A DNA stretch of 64,000 bases from positions 124,001 through 188,000 of the forward strand of contig NZ_CANMZM010000003.1 of NCBI RefSeq assembly GCF_947502395.1, given 5' to 3'. Positions 19,929 through 27,717 of the stretch are shown here, in pieces (within the stretch, counting starts at the first letter, position 1; each line of letters begins with the position of its first letter). The notes under the pieces were generated by a model, which had not been told where the DNA came from, made no database searches, and saw nothing but the letters and a program-made list of their open reading frames with translations. Made by a program: the position numbers and the translations under genes. Source of the stretch: an uncultured Erythrobacter sp. Lineage in GTDB: Bacteria > Pseudomonadota > Alphaproteobacteria > Sphingomonadales > Sphingomonadaceae.

Positions 19929-20179
19929 TGTTCTTTGGGGCTTTCCTCGATTTCGATTCTGCCGATGGTGAGCTTGTCGATCCGTGCCTTGCGGATTCGC
20001 ATCTTACCTATTGCGAGCCTACCGATTGCCAGCGCGCCAATCGCAAGGGCACCCAATGCAAGTGCTCCTATAGCGACTGCACCAGCACTTGTCCTGCCGA
20101 CAGAAAGCGCTTCTGCTGAGGCTTGCTGAACCGCTGTGTCTTCACTCGATCCAGTCTCAAGGTTTCGGGCCTTGGCCAT
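19925..20179 (-). CDS. pentapeptide-repeat mini-protein
   Basis: 84 residues. Residues about 35-79 read as nine unbroken five-residue repeats with Ile/Leu at the centre: VAIGA LALGA LAIGA LAIGR, then LAIGK MRIRK ARIDK LTIGR IEIEE. This is the right-handed quadrilateral beta-helix pattern with a basic, then acidic, cap. The N-terminal 30 residues are polar. It lies 1 nt after the ispG stop (TAGAATG) and overlaps the next gene by 4 nt, so it is tightly coupled. Function unknown. Confidence 0.75.
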   Translation of the reverse strand: MAKARNLETGSSEDTAVQQASAEALSVGRTSAGAVAIGALALGALAIGALAIGRLAIGKMRIRKARIDKLTIGRIEIEESPKEQ

Positions 20180-20180
20180 T

Positions 20181-21329
20181 CTATTCTGCCGCCTCTACAG
20201 CATGCGGATCGAACGCCACCGCTTCGCCCGCCTCAATCGCAGCGGCTTTGTCTTCGACCAGCTTGACGATGTGGCTGAGCATGTCCTCATCCTCTATCGC
20301 ATGCGCTTTGACGCCGGAGAGGTAGACCATGTGTTTGCCATTGCCACCGCCGGTAAGCCCAATGTCGGTTTCGCGTGCTTCGCCCGGGCCATTGACCACG
20401 CAACCGAGCACCGACAAGCTCATCGGGGTTTTGATGTGCTCAAGGCGTTTTTCGAGGGTCTCAACCGTTCGGATCACGTCAAACCCTTGGCGCGAGCATG
20501 AGGGACACGACACGACTCTCACCCCTCGAGTCCGAAGGCCGAGAGATTTGAGCATCTCATAGCCGACTTTGACCTCTTCCTCCGGCTCAGCCGAAAGCGA
20601 CACGCGGATGGTGTCACCAATGCCTGCCCAAAGAAGCGAGCCCATGCCGATGGAGCTCTTGACGGTTCCGCCAATGAGCCCGCCAGCCTCGGTGATGCCA
20701 AGGTGCAGCGGGCAGTCCACCGTCTCGGCTAGCCCGTGGTAGGCCGCGACAGCGAGGAACACGTCCGAGGCTTTCACAGCCACTTTGAAATCGTGGAAGT
20801 CGTGATCTTGCAAGAGCTTGATGTGATCAAGCGCGCTTTCGATCAGCGCCTCTGGGCAAGGTTCGCCGTATTTTTCGAGCAAATCCTTTTCGAGGCTGCC
20901 AGCGTTCACTCCAATGCGGATTGCGCATCCATTGGCCTTTGCAGCGCGGACCACTTCAGCAACGCGCTGCGATGAGCCGATATTGCCCGGATTGATCCGC
21001 AAACACGCAGCGCCCGCATCGGCGGCTTCGAGGGCACGTTTGTAGTGGAAGTGAATATCAGCGACGATCGGAATACGTGCAGCCTTGGTAATCTTGCCAA
21101 AGGCGGCGGTCGCTTCCTCCGTAGGGCACGAAACGCGGATGATATCGCAGCCGACCTCTTCACATCGCCGGATCTGGTCCAGCGTTGCCACCGCATCTTC
21201 GGTGGGGGTGTTGGTCATGGTTTGAACGGTGATCGGAGCTCCGCCACCCACGGGCACATCGCCCACCATGATCTGGCGGCATTCCCGCCTATCGATATCG
21301 CGCCAAGGTCTTACGGACATGAAGGCCAT
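20181..21329 (-). CDS. ispG: 4-hydroxy-3-methylbut-2-enyl diphosphate synthase (flavodoxin)
   Basis: MEP-pathway [4Fe-4S] enzyme converting MEcPP to HMBPP for isoprenoid synthesis. 382 residues. The family blocks are present: [19 protein letters not shown] near the N-terminus, [10 protein letters not shown] near 114, and cluster cysteines in [15 protein letters not shown] and [12 protein letters not shown]. An in-frame ATG nine bases downstream ([12 protein letters not shown]) may be the true start. First gene of a five-gene operon with the pentapeptide, thioredoxin-like, HDAC-like and aspartic protease genes. Confidence 0.96.
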   Translation of the reverse strand: MAFMSVRPWRDIDRRECRQIMVGDVPVGGGAPITVQTMTNTPTEDAVATLDQIRRCEEVGCDIIRVSCPTEEATAAFGKITKAARIPIVADIHFHYKRALEAADAGAACLRINPGNIGSSQRVAEVVRAAKANGCAIRIGVNAGSLEKDLLEKYGEPCPEALIESALDHIKLLQDHDFHDFKVAVKASDVFLAVAAYHGLAETVDCPLHLGITEAGGLIGGTVKSSIGMGSLLWAGIGDTIRVSLSAEPEEEVKVGYEMLKSLGLRTRGVRVVSCPSCSRQGFDVIRTVETLEKRLEHIKTPMSLSVLGCVVNGPGEARETDIGLTGGGNGKHMVYLSGVKAHAIEDEDMLSHIVKLVEDKAAAIEAGEAVAFDPHAVEAAE

Positions 21330-21345
21330 ATAGGCCCGGAATCAT

Positions 21346-21385
21346 GAAGGGGCAATGACAGCGTCCCTGCCGTCATTGCCCCTTC
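21346..21385. terminator. perfect 14-bp hairpin between the nrsF-like gene and ispG
   Basis: GAAGGGGCAATGAC and GTCATTGCCCCTTC form a perfect 14-bp stem with a 12-nt loop. It follows the anti-sigma gene stop by 14 nt on the minus strand. The downstream run is only TTCATGATT, so it may be a Rho-independent terminator with a weak U-tract or an mRNA 3'-end protector. Confidence 0.65.
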
Positions 21386-21398
21386 GAACTTTTGAGAT

Positions 21399-22052
21399 TT
21401 ACCAGCGAATGAGTGGCGGAACGACGAGCCGTCCAATAACTGCGGAAATCCCAACAGGCGCAACATGCCAAAGACCGACATGCGAGAAGGTGTCGAGCGG
21501 GCAGGTGATGCCATAAGCAAGGGTTCCAAGTGCGCCGGCAGCAATGCCGGTAAGCCAGCTTGAACGCTCAATCGATACTGGTGCGCCGCGCCGCAGCCAA
21601 AGAATCGAGGCGACCATCACAATGGCTGCTGCAGACAGAGAACCCGTTAGGCACATCAAGGCGACCGGGTCATTTAATCCTTCGTGTGCGTGATTGCCGT
21701 GGCCAGAAAGCAGGCTTAGAGCTGCTCCAATGGGCAAAACGCCGACCATCAACGCGCCCCAGAAAGCCGCACTGCTTTGCCCGCCAACGCGGGGCATCGC
21801 TCCATTCACAACGCCCGCACCACTGGCGGCACCGAGCAGAAGAAGCAACCCATGCGTAATTAGGAAGTATCCCGATGCTTCGCCGGTCAACAATCCGTCC
21901 CACCACTCGTAAACGGCGATGGAGACGACTGCGGCAATAATCGTCGCAAATGCGATGAGAGCAACGCCGTCCGAAGAGCGTACGCGCTTCACCGGGCTCA
22001 CATCTTCTGTCAATGCTGCGATCAGATCGTCGCGGTTCGAATACTTGTCCAT
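21399..22052 (-). CDS. nrsF: NrsF/DUF1109-family membrane anti-sigma factor
   Basis: 217 residues, six hydrophobic segments after a short cytoplasmic N-terminus (MDKYSNRDDLIAALTEDVSP). This is the layout of NrsF, which holds an ECF sigma factor at the membrane until metal or oxidative stress. Two cysteines, in LMCLTG and GITCPLDT, are 50 residues apart, the same spacing as the two conserved sensor cysteines of Caulobacter NrsF as I recall it. ATG 22052 follows the sigma gene stop by 1 nt; a TTG at 22070 is a less likely start. Symbol by analogy. Confidence 0.85.
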   Translation of the reverse strand: MDKYSNRDDLIAALTEDVSPVKRVRSSDGVALIAFATIIAAVVSIAVYEWWDGLLTGEASGYFLITHGLLLLLGAASGAGVVNGAMPRVGGQSSAAFWGALMVGVLPIGAALSLLSGHGNHAHEGLNDPVALMCLTGSLSAAAIVMVASILWLRRGAPVSIERSSWLTGIAAGALGTLAYGITCPLDTFSHVGLWHVAPVGISAVIGRLVVPPLIRW

Positions 22053-22053
22053 G

Positions 22054-22584
22054 TCAGTCAGCTTTCTCAACCATCATGGCCAATTTCTTGAGGCCGCGAT
22101 GGATATTAACTTTCACCAGGCTTTCACTTTGCCCGGTCTTTTCGGCGGCTTCGCGTATCGAGAGCCCCGAGATTTTTACCATCTCAATCACTTCTGCCTG
22201 TCGGTCCGGAAGTTGACCGAATAAGCGATCCAGACTCACCCGAGCCATAACGACTTCTTCTTCGCTGTCTTCGACCGCATCATCATCCATGAGTTCCTGA
22301 CCCTCATGTTTGTAGACTTTGCGCAGGTGATCGACCCAGCGATAGCGTGCAATGGCTGCGAGCCACGGCAAGAACGGACGGGATTGATCCCAAGTCGCCC
22401 GTTTTGAATAAAAGGCGATAAGCACATCCTGCACCAGATCATCGATCGAGTGCGGTGGGACACGCCTTCTAAAATATCTCTCAAGCCAGAGCCCGGCTTC
22501 TGAAAGTAGCACGTTAGTAGCGGCTTTGTCGCCGTCTTGTGCCCCTATCATCAGCCGGGCAAAGGTTGGCTCGTCTGCAACCAT
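22054..22584 (-). CDS. sigF: ECF RNA polymerase sigma factor, SigF-like (NrsF partner)
   Basis: 176 residues with region 2 (SIDDLVQDVLIAFYSKRATW; WLAAIARYRWVDHLRK) and region 4 (LPDRQAEVIEMVKISGLSIREA) and a recognition helix near TGQSESLVKVNIHRGLKKL. The ATG at 22584 is 1 nt after the doxX stop (TAATATG), and the nrsF-like gene follows 1 nt after its own stop, so the three are translated together. By analogy with Caulobacter SigF it should recognise GTAACC...CGAA promoters; two such sites lie 1 kb away between bufA and bufB. Confidence 0.88.
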   Translation of the reverse strand: MVADEPTFARLMIGAQDGDKAATNVLLSEAGLWLERYFRRRVPPHSIDDLVQDVLIAFYSKRATWDQSRPFLPWLAAIARYRWVDHLRKVYKHEGQELMDDDAVEDSEEEVVMARVSLDRLFGQLPDRQAEVIEMVKISGLSIREAAEKTGQSESLVKVNIHRGLKKLAMMVEKAD

Positions 22585-22585
22585 A

Positions 22586-23059
22586 TTAGGCAGCCTTTGC
22601 TCCGAAGAAACGGTCACCCAGACGGTCGAGCGCAAACATGCCTCCGCCACGGCTGATCAGGATTGCGGCCATTGCAATGATGCCTAGCGCCCAACCCCAG
22701 AAGTGTGCACCAGTGGGGTAGATGAAGATCTGAATCACGATCGCCATCACCGCAAGCGCTGCTGCGCCAAAGCGCGTGAACAGACCTGCGAACAACAGGA
22801 GCGGGAAAAAGAACTCGGCATAAATCGTCATAGGCATGGCGATATCCGTTGGGATCGGAAGCCCTGCATACTCATCTTGAAAAATGTAAGGCAAGAACTC
22901 GCTAGGTGTGAACCAGGTGCCTTCTGCCACTTTGGTGTTGTACGACCGCCAGAACACGCCGCCAAGCGCGATACGGATGCCAAGCAAGCCGAGGCTTTCG
23001 ACAACTGGGCCTGAGAGAAGCTGCACGATGCGTCCGTACAGCGAAGTGATTGCGTTCAT
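22586..23059 (-). CDS. DoxX-family membrane protein of the bufferin locus
   Basis: 157 residues with four membrane segments (LLGIRIALGGVFW; YAEFFFPLLLFAGLFTRFGA; LAVMAIVIQIFIYPTGAHFW; ALGIIAMAAILISRGGGMFAL). DoxX proteins regularly accompany DUF2282/DUF692/DUF2063 genes in bufferin clusters. The start at 23059 is set by a GAGGAGGATACA ribosome site; the frame upstream to 23080 is not needed. It follows bufA by 169 nt with a hairpin between, and runs directly into the sigma gene. Exact role unknown; a membrane redox or copper-handling function is conjecture. Confidence 0.85.
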   Translation of the reverse strand: MNAITSLYGRIVQLLSGPVVESLGLLGIRIALGGVFWRSYNTKVAEGTWFTPSEFLPYIFQDEYAGLPIPTDIAMPMTIYAEFFFPLLLFAGLFTRFGAAALAVMAIVIQIFIYPTGAHFWGWALGIIAMAAILISRGGGMFALDRLGDRFFGAKAA

Positions 23060-23159
23060 TGTATCCTCCTCAAAAACCATGGACGAAGGCGCTTGGTCGA
23101 ATTGCCTGAACTTTGCGCTGTTGTCTTGGTCTTATTGAATTTCATCAAGGTTCCTATAA

Positions 23160-23205
23160 CTCTCTCGCACGCCCTTTGATCCGGGAGGAACGGACAGCGA
23201 GAGAG
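23160..23205. terminator. hairpin between bufA and doxX
   Basis: CTCTCTCGC and GCGAGAGAG form a 9-bp perfect stem with a 28-nt interior, 24 nt after the bufA stop on the minus strand. The 3' side continues into TTATAGG rather than a long T run, so it may be a partial terminator or processing/stability hairpin. That would let bufA be expressed above doxX-sigF-nrsF from one promoter. Confidence 0.45.
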
Positions 23206-23228
23206 CTTTAGGGGGCAACCGAAACCTA

Positions 23229-23510
23229 TTAGCGGCGGATCGGTTTCAGCGAGCCATTGCCTTTAGGGGTCTTGATGGTGGTGCAAGTGCCCTTGTCAAC
23301 ATACTTCCAGGCGTTGCCCTGATAATCGCGGGTCGAGGTGCCGGCACAGCTGGTACCTGGCCCTGCAGCGCAGTCATTCTTACCTGCGAGCGAAATGCCG
23401 TAGCACTTTTCTTTGGCGCCTTGAGCAGCCACTGGCGTAGTGGCGAGCCCTGCAGCGATGCCTGCGGTAAGAGCAAGACCTGCGAGTGAAGCAATTGATT
23501 TCTTGTTCAT
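23229..23510 (-). CDS. bufA: BufA-type bufferin precursor (DUF2282)
   Basis: 93 residues. A signal peptide (about 1-29, cleaved near PVAAQ) is followed by a core with four cysteines at 36, 47, 55 and 76, in [26 protein letters not shown] and KGTC. This is the conserved DUF2282/BufA1 pattern. In Caulobacter such peptides are exported RiPPs whose cysteines are modified by an MNIO enzyme and which buffer periplasmic copper. ATG 23510 is chosen because it opens the signal peptide; the frame to 23555 adds non-family residues. It is divergent from bufBC and carries its own promoter-like site. Confidence 0.9.
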   Translation of the reverse strand: MNKKSIASLAGLALTAGIAAGLATTPVAAQGAKEKCYGISLAGKNDCAAGPGTSCAGTSTRDYQGNAWKYVDKGTCTTIKTPKGNGSLKPIRR

Positions 23511-23576
23511 GGATATTCTCCAAACTGTCATTTCAATAAAAATTCGGTGTCCCATTGTGTTGGAACTGTCTCGTCT

Positions 23577-23602
23577 TTCGCAGCAGGAACAGGGTCGGTT
23601 AC
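23577..23602 (-). promoter_or_regulatory. ECF-type promoter for bufA
   Basis: On the minus strand GTAAC (23602-23598) is followed by 17 nt and CGAA (23580-23577); the -35 extends to GTAACC, matching the SigF-type consensus GTAACC-N16-CGAA recalled from Caulobacter. It lies 67 nt upstream of the bufA start codon. Likely driven by the sigma factor encoded at 22054-22584. Confidence 0.75.
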
Positions 23603-23645
23603 ACTTTTTAGAAAAATCTCATTTCTCGCGCTCGATATCATGGCT

Positions 23646-23671
23646 GTAACGGCCCCGGTACTTCGCGCGAA
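23646..23671 (+). promoter_or_regulatory. ECF-type promoter for bufBC
   Basis: TGTAAC (ending at 23650) then 17 nt then CGAA (23668-23671), the same spacing as the bufA site on the other strand. It lies 57 nt upstream of the bufB ATG, giving a leader of about 45-50 nt. Confidence 0.75.
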
Positions 23672-23728
23672 CTTTTCCATGAAAATGTCCGCGTCACTTG
23701 CGGTCACAAATCTGCTAGGGAGGCATCT

Positions 23729-24586
23729 ATGAGCTCGCAATCAGGCAATATCGCAACCTACTCTGGCTTTGGCCTTGGCCTTAGGCGCACCCATTATGAT
23801 GACTTTCTCGAAGGTGATGTGCCGGTCGATTTTGTTGAGGTGATTAGCGAAAACTACATGATCGAGGGTGGTCGCCAGATGCGCATTCTTGAGCAGGTGC
23901 GTGAGCGATTGCCGGTGATTATTCACGGCGTTTCGATGTCGATCGGTTCGGCGCGCGGCCTTGATGAAGATTATCTCGCGAAGCTCAAACAGTTAGAGCA
24001 ACGGATCGAACCATTGTGGGTTTCTGATCACCTCTGTTGGACCCGCACCAGCGCGCACAATTCGCACGATCTGTTGCCTATGCCGCTGACTAAGGAGGCA
24101 CTTGCGGCGGTGTGCAACAATATCGACCGTGCGCAGTCCGTGCTTGGCCGCGCGATGTTGTTTGAGAACCCATCAAGCTATCTCACTTTTCCGGAGGATG
24201 AGATGAGCGAATGGGAATTTCTGACAGAGATGGTTCGCCGCACGGGGTGCTATCTGCTGCTTGATGTGAACAACATCTATGTGTCGTCGAAGAACCACGG
24301 TTTTTCTTCCCAAGAGTATCTCACCGGTCTCCCTCTTGATCGCGTGCGCCAGATCCATCTGGCGGGGCACGACCCGGCAACAGCTGACCGGGATATCATC
24401 ATCGATACGCATGACCGCGAGGTGATCGAGCCCGTGTGGAAACTCTATGCCAAGGCGCTGGAAATGCTCCCCCATCTGCCCGCAGTTATGATCGAGCGCG
24501 ATGAGAATATCCCGCCGCTCGGTGAGTTGCTGACTGAGCTAGATCGGGCGCGCGAAATCGCTGACCGGGTGTTGGAGCCAGCATGA
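23729..24586 (+). CDS. bufB: MNIO-family (DUF692) peptide-modifying iron enzyme BufB
   Basis: 285-residue TIM-barrel multinuclear non-heme iron oxidase. Likely metal ligands sit in VEVISENYM (Glu41), VIIHGVSMSIG (His66), MLFENPSSYL, LLLDVNNIYVSS, IHLAGHDPA, DTHDREV and MIERDENIPPLGEL, which together match the DUF692 pattern. In characterised bufferin systems this enzyme oxidises precursor cysteines to thiooxazole-type groups, acting on BufA in the cytoplasm before export. Coupled to bufC by a 4-nt overlap. Confidence 0.93.
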   Translation: MSSQSGNIATYSGFGLGLRRTHYDDFLEGDVPVDFVEVISENYMIEGGRQMRILEQVRERLPVIIHGVSMSIGSARGLDEDYLAKLKQLEQRIEPLWVSDHLCWTRTSAHNSHDLLPMPLTKEALAAVCNNIDRAQSVLGRAMLFENPSSYLTFPEDEMSEWEFLTEMVRRTGCYLLLDVNNIYVSSKNHGFSSQEYLTGLPLDRVRQIHLAGHDPATADRDIIIDTHDREVIEPVWKLYAKALEMLPHLPAVMIERDENIPPLGELLTELDRAREIADRVLEPA

Positions 24587-25371
24587 GCAGTTTGGCAGAG
24601 CGGCAAGACGCATTTCTGCATTCCATTCTGGATGAGGCAGCACCTCTGCCGGACGGATGGGGGAATTCGCAAGCCGCAGGCATGACAGTCTATCGCGGCA
24701 ATTACCGTTCAGCGCTGATGGGTGCTTTAGCCGAAACCTATGAGCGCACCGCCCTATGCGTGGGGTCCAAGGCTTTCGCGCAGGCCTCAATCAATCATGC
24801 GATTGCGCATCCTCCCAGCGGATGGACCATCGATGAGGCGGGGGAGGGCTTTAATGAAACCTGCGCAAAACTATTTCCCGAAAGGTCTGAAGTGGCGGAG
24901 CTCGCGTGGCTCGAATGGACGATGTTGGAACTTGCAACCGCACCCGATAGCACGCCCATAAATGCCCAAGACTTTGCTGCAGTGAGTGTCGATTTTGTTG
25001 ACGAAGATTGGGGTGAGCTTCGCCTTGAATTTCAGCCTCGCGCAACGGCTCGCCTAGTCGGCCATGATCTTGAGACGCTTTGGCGAGCGCTTGGGGGTGA
25101 TGAGCCCCTACCGGATACCCGATTTGACGCCCCTCATACCTGCATCGCATCACGCGCAGGAGAGCGTCCTACGTTCACGATTTTGGAAGCTGATCACGCT
25201 GTCGCTTTCGCCGCCATTCAAGATGGCGCGAGCTATGGTGAGTTGATCGCAGTTCTCATTGGCGAGAATGAAGCGCCGACACCTGAGGATATCCAAACTG
25301 CAGCGATGCGGGCAGGGGCCATGCTTGGTACCTGGCTCAATGAAGGCCTGATCGTCGCGATCAATCCTTGA
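24583..25371 (+). CDS. bufC: BufC partner protein (DUF2063)
   Basis: 262 residues. The N-terminal DUF2063 domain is recognisable in the opening SLAERQDAFLHSIL, in GMTVYRGNYRSALMGALAET (about 33-52) and in AWLEWTMLELATAP. The C-terminal half (from about 140) is a mixed alpha/beta domain seen in MNIO partners. DUF2063 proteins bind the precursor peptide and present it to the DUF692 enzyme. Overlaps bufB by ATGA, so both are made together. Confidence 0.9.
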   Translation: MSSLAERQDAFLHSILDEAAPLPDGWGNSQAAGMTVYRGNYRSALMGALAETYERTALCVGSKAFAQASINHAIAHPPSGWTIDEAGEGFNETCAKLFPERSEVAELAWLEWTMLELATAPDSTPINAQDFAAVSVDFVDEDWGELRLEFQPRATARLVGHDLETLWRALGGDEPLPDTRFDAPHTCIASRAGERPTFTILEADHAVAFAAIQDGASYGELIAVLIGENEAPTPEDIQTAAMRAGAMLGTWLNEGLIVAINP

Positions 25372-25406
25372 CTTGGGGGAAGGGTGCTTCACTCTCGTTC
25401 CCCAAG
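25372..25406 (+). terminator. hairpin between bufC and the hydrolase gene, overlapping its ribosome site
   Basis: CTTGGGGGAA pairs with TTCCCCAAG (one bulged G) around a 16-nt loop. The hairpin starts 1 nt after the bufC stop, and the AAGGAG ribosome site of the next gene begins inside its 3' arm. No T run follows, so it is more likely a translation-limiting or processing structure than a terminator. Confidence 0.4.
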
Positions 25407-25416
25407 GAGAGAGACA

Positions 25417-26355
25417 TTGTTGACCGACACCTCAATCGAACTGCGCAGCGCCAAGCCCAGCATCCTGATGCGTGTAGTCAAATGGGTGATGTCCAGGCGT
25501 AAACCCGTTTTTCCACACACTGCGCCGGAATTTGAAGCTTATATGGCTGGGCGGGCATTGCCGAAAGATGCGGCCATGCCGAAGAAGTTCCGCACCCAGT
25601 TCGATGTTCAAGAGTGGGAAGCTGCCGGGCAAAAGGTGATTACGCTCCATCCCAAGTCGGGGCCTGGTGAGTGGCACATGCTCTATTTCCATGGCGGCGG
25701 ATTTGTCCTGCCGATGTTCAAAGAGCATTGGCCACTCGCACAGGCGATGGTCGAGACACTGGGTATCAGCATCACACTGCCGCTCTATGATGTCGTACCT
25801 GAAAGTCCTGCTGCACGGCAGGATGCACTCGCCGATGCGGCATTTGCAAAGCTTGCCGAGAGCCATGACCCAGTCAAAATTGTACTAAATGGTGACAGCG
25901 CAGGAGGGCACATGGCTCTCAGTCTTGCGTTGCGTCTCGCCAGAGCCGGCGGCCCGCAGCCAGGAAAGCTGGCACTGTTTGCGCCTTGGCTTGATGTGAC
26001 AATGGCCGATCCGGCGATCGCCGCAGTCGAACCGCATGACATAATGCTCAAGATTGGCACATTGCGCTCTTGCGGCAAGATGTTTGCTGGTGGCCGGGAA
26101 CCTTCTGGTGCCGAATGCAGCCCGTTCTTCGCCGCCAAAGAGGACCTTGCAGCTCTCCCACCGACCCGCATCTGGACCGGCCGGCACGATCTCTTCATCA
26201 TCGACAGCCGCAGCTTCACTGGCAAATTGCGCGATGCAGGGGTGGATGCCAAACTATATGAATATGGGGGCGCACCGCATGTCTTTATGGCCGTGGTTCC
26301 CACCCGCGAATCCAAGGATTGTCTGCACCTCTTGCGTGAGTTTCTCTCCGAATAG
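25417..26355 (+). CDS. alpha/beta hydrolase of the hormone-sensitive-lipase (HSL) esterase group
   Basis: 312 residues from a TTG at 25417 preceded by AAGGAGAG. The oxyanion motif YFHGGGFVLPM (HGGG), the nucleophile elbow NGDSAGGHMALSLALRLA (GDSAG), the acid in ...TGRHDLFIID and the C-terminal histidine in GGAPHVFM complete a Ser-Asp-His triad, as in HSL-type carboxylesterases. Acts on short-chain esters in relatives; the natural substrate is unknown. It follows bufC but carries no obvious link to copper. A longer frame from 25384 overlaps the hairpin and lacks a ribosome site. Confidence 0.85.
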   Translation: MLTDTSIELRSAKPSILMRVVKWVMSRRKPVFPHTAPEFEAYMAGRALPKDAAMPKKFRTQFDVQEWEAAGQKVITLHPKSGPGEWHMLYFHGGGFVLPMFKEHWPLAQAMVETLGISITLPLYDVVPESPAARQDALADAAFAKLAESHDPVKIVLNGDSAGGHMALSLALRLARAGGPQPGKLALFAPWLDVTMADPAIAAVEPHDIMLKIGTLRSCGKMFAGGREPSGAECSPFFAAKEDLAALPPTRIWTGRHDLFIIDSRSFTGKLRDAGVDAKLYEYGGAPHVFMAVVPTRESKDCLHLLREFLSE

Positions 26356-26366
26356 CGGCACGAAAA

Positions 26367-26397
26367 AAGGGCGCACTGGACTTGCCAACGCGCCCTT
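26367..26397 (+). terminator. terminator-like hairpin after the esterase gene
   Basis: AAGGGCGC and GCGCCCTT make an 8-bp GC-rich stem with a 15-nt loop, 12 nt after the stop codon. A run of six A precedes it and TTAAG follows. Read from the minus strand the A-run supplies a T-tract, so it may stop transcription in both directions. The rest of the gap to 26684 contains only one further short stem (GTTGCCCA/TGGGCAAC near 26490). Confidence 0.6.
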
Positions 26398-26684
26398 AAG
26401 TTCTGCGACCCGACGCCGCAGCTAGCGACCCGAGGTCTCGATCACATCTGATCGAGTTGCTCGAGTTTTTGGCCCCCCGTTGTTGCCCAGTTTTGGGCAA
26501 CAGGCCTGCATACCGTTAGTGGCGTGACGAATTTGTGAATTTCTGGCAGCGCTTTTTTCGCCCCTGCTCATGTTCTGGAGGTTTAATACACGGATTCACG
26601 GTGGGCTGTGGTAAAGCCATGTAAATTGTAAAATCAGCCTGATTTGACAAGGATATCTGCATCAGAATCGGATGTACTTTACCT

Positions 26685-27641
26685 TCAGAAAGCCGCGCCG
26701 GTCATCTGTTCAGACAAAGCCCACAGTTGATCGGCGCTCGCTTTGTCCAAGGCGTAGCTCCGTACGCCACTATTTCTCGAAATGTCATCGACCTTGGCGA
26801 TATTACAGTCTTCACAATAGACCCCGCCTCGACCTTCGAGCTCCGAAGCGGTCGCGGCCCAAACCTGTGTTGCGGCGCCCTGGGGGATGCTCTTGAACTT
26901 GAAATTGGGATCAGACGCGGTGACGTTCTTGATCAGCTCTTGCTCGGCTTTGTCGGAGAGGTGGCGACTAAGGTTGGTGTTAATACCGCCTGGGTGGACG
27001 GCGTAAGCGTGGATGCCCTTGTCACCATATCGATCTTCAAGCCCTTTGGTGAAGAGGATGTTGGCGGTCTTTGAGCGGCCATAGCTCACCCAAGGTGCGT
27101 ATTCTCCTGTCTCGAAATTGGGATCATCAAGATCGGCTGGGCAAATGTGATGGCCTCGGCTCGAGAGGTTGACAATGCGGCCGCTTCCTTGGGCATCGCT
27201 GCCCGCTTCAATCAAAGGCATCAGTTGCTTGGTGAGCGCAAAGTGGCCCAAGTGGTTAGTGCCAAACTGCATCTCAAACCCGTCAGCGGTCTGCGTTTTG
27301 GGGCAAGCCATAACACCAGCATTGTTGATGAGGACGTCGATCTTGTCGAAGCGCTGATTGGCTTGAGTGCCTGCCTTCTTGATGCTTTCAAGCGAGGCGA
27401 GATCGCAGGTGAGTGTTTCGACACGCGCGCCTGGCGTCTCACCCTTGATTGCCGCGACCGCTTCATCCATTTGGGCCGGATTACGAGCGGTGATGACAAC
27501 ATGAGCGGCTTTTGCCGCCATCGCGCGGGCGGTCTCTTGGCCCAGCCCCGATGACCCGCCTGTGACCAACACTGTCTTGCTGGAAAGGTCTATGCCTTCA
27601 AGCACCTCGTCCGTGATGGTTGTCGCTCCAAAGCCGCTCAT
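26685..27641 (-). CDS. short-chain dehydrogenase/reductase
   Basis: 318-residue SDR. The NAD(P) motif TVLVTGGSSGLGQETARAMA is near residue 20, DVLINNAGVMACPKT near 100, and the catalytic tyrosine/lysine in SYGRSKTANILF near 180. Resembles the retinol-dehydrogenase-13-like or oxidoreductase branch of classical SDRs. ATG 27641 (MSGFGATTITDEVLEG) is chosen; the longer frame to 27881 runs through the divergent neighbour's start region. Substrate unknown. Confidence 0.88.
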   Translation of the reverse strand: MSGFGATTITDEVLEGIDLSSKTVLVTGGSSGLGQETARAMAAKAAHVVITARNPAQMDEAVAAIKGETPGARVETLTCDLASLESIKKAGTQANQRFDKIDVLINNAGVMACPKTQTADGFEMQFGTNHLGHFALTKQLMPLIEAGSDAQGSGRIVNLSSRGHHICPADLDDPNFETGEYAPWVSYGRSKTANILFTKGLEDRYGDKGIHAYAVHPGGINTNLSRHLSDKAEQELIKNVTASDPNFKFKSIPQGAATQVWAATASELEGRGGVYCEDCNIAKVDDISRNSGVRSYALDKASADQLWALSEQMTGAAF

Positions 27642-27717
27642 GTGTGTGTCCGTCCCATTCCTCTGGCCAAAATCAGTGTCTGGCGTGCTGACCTTAAAAT
27701 GGGTAGCGATGCAAGCT

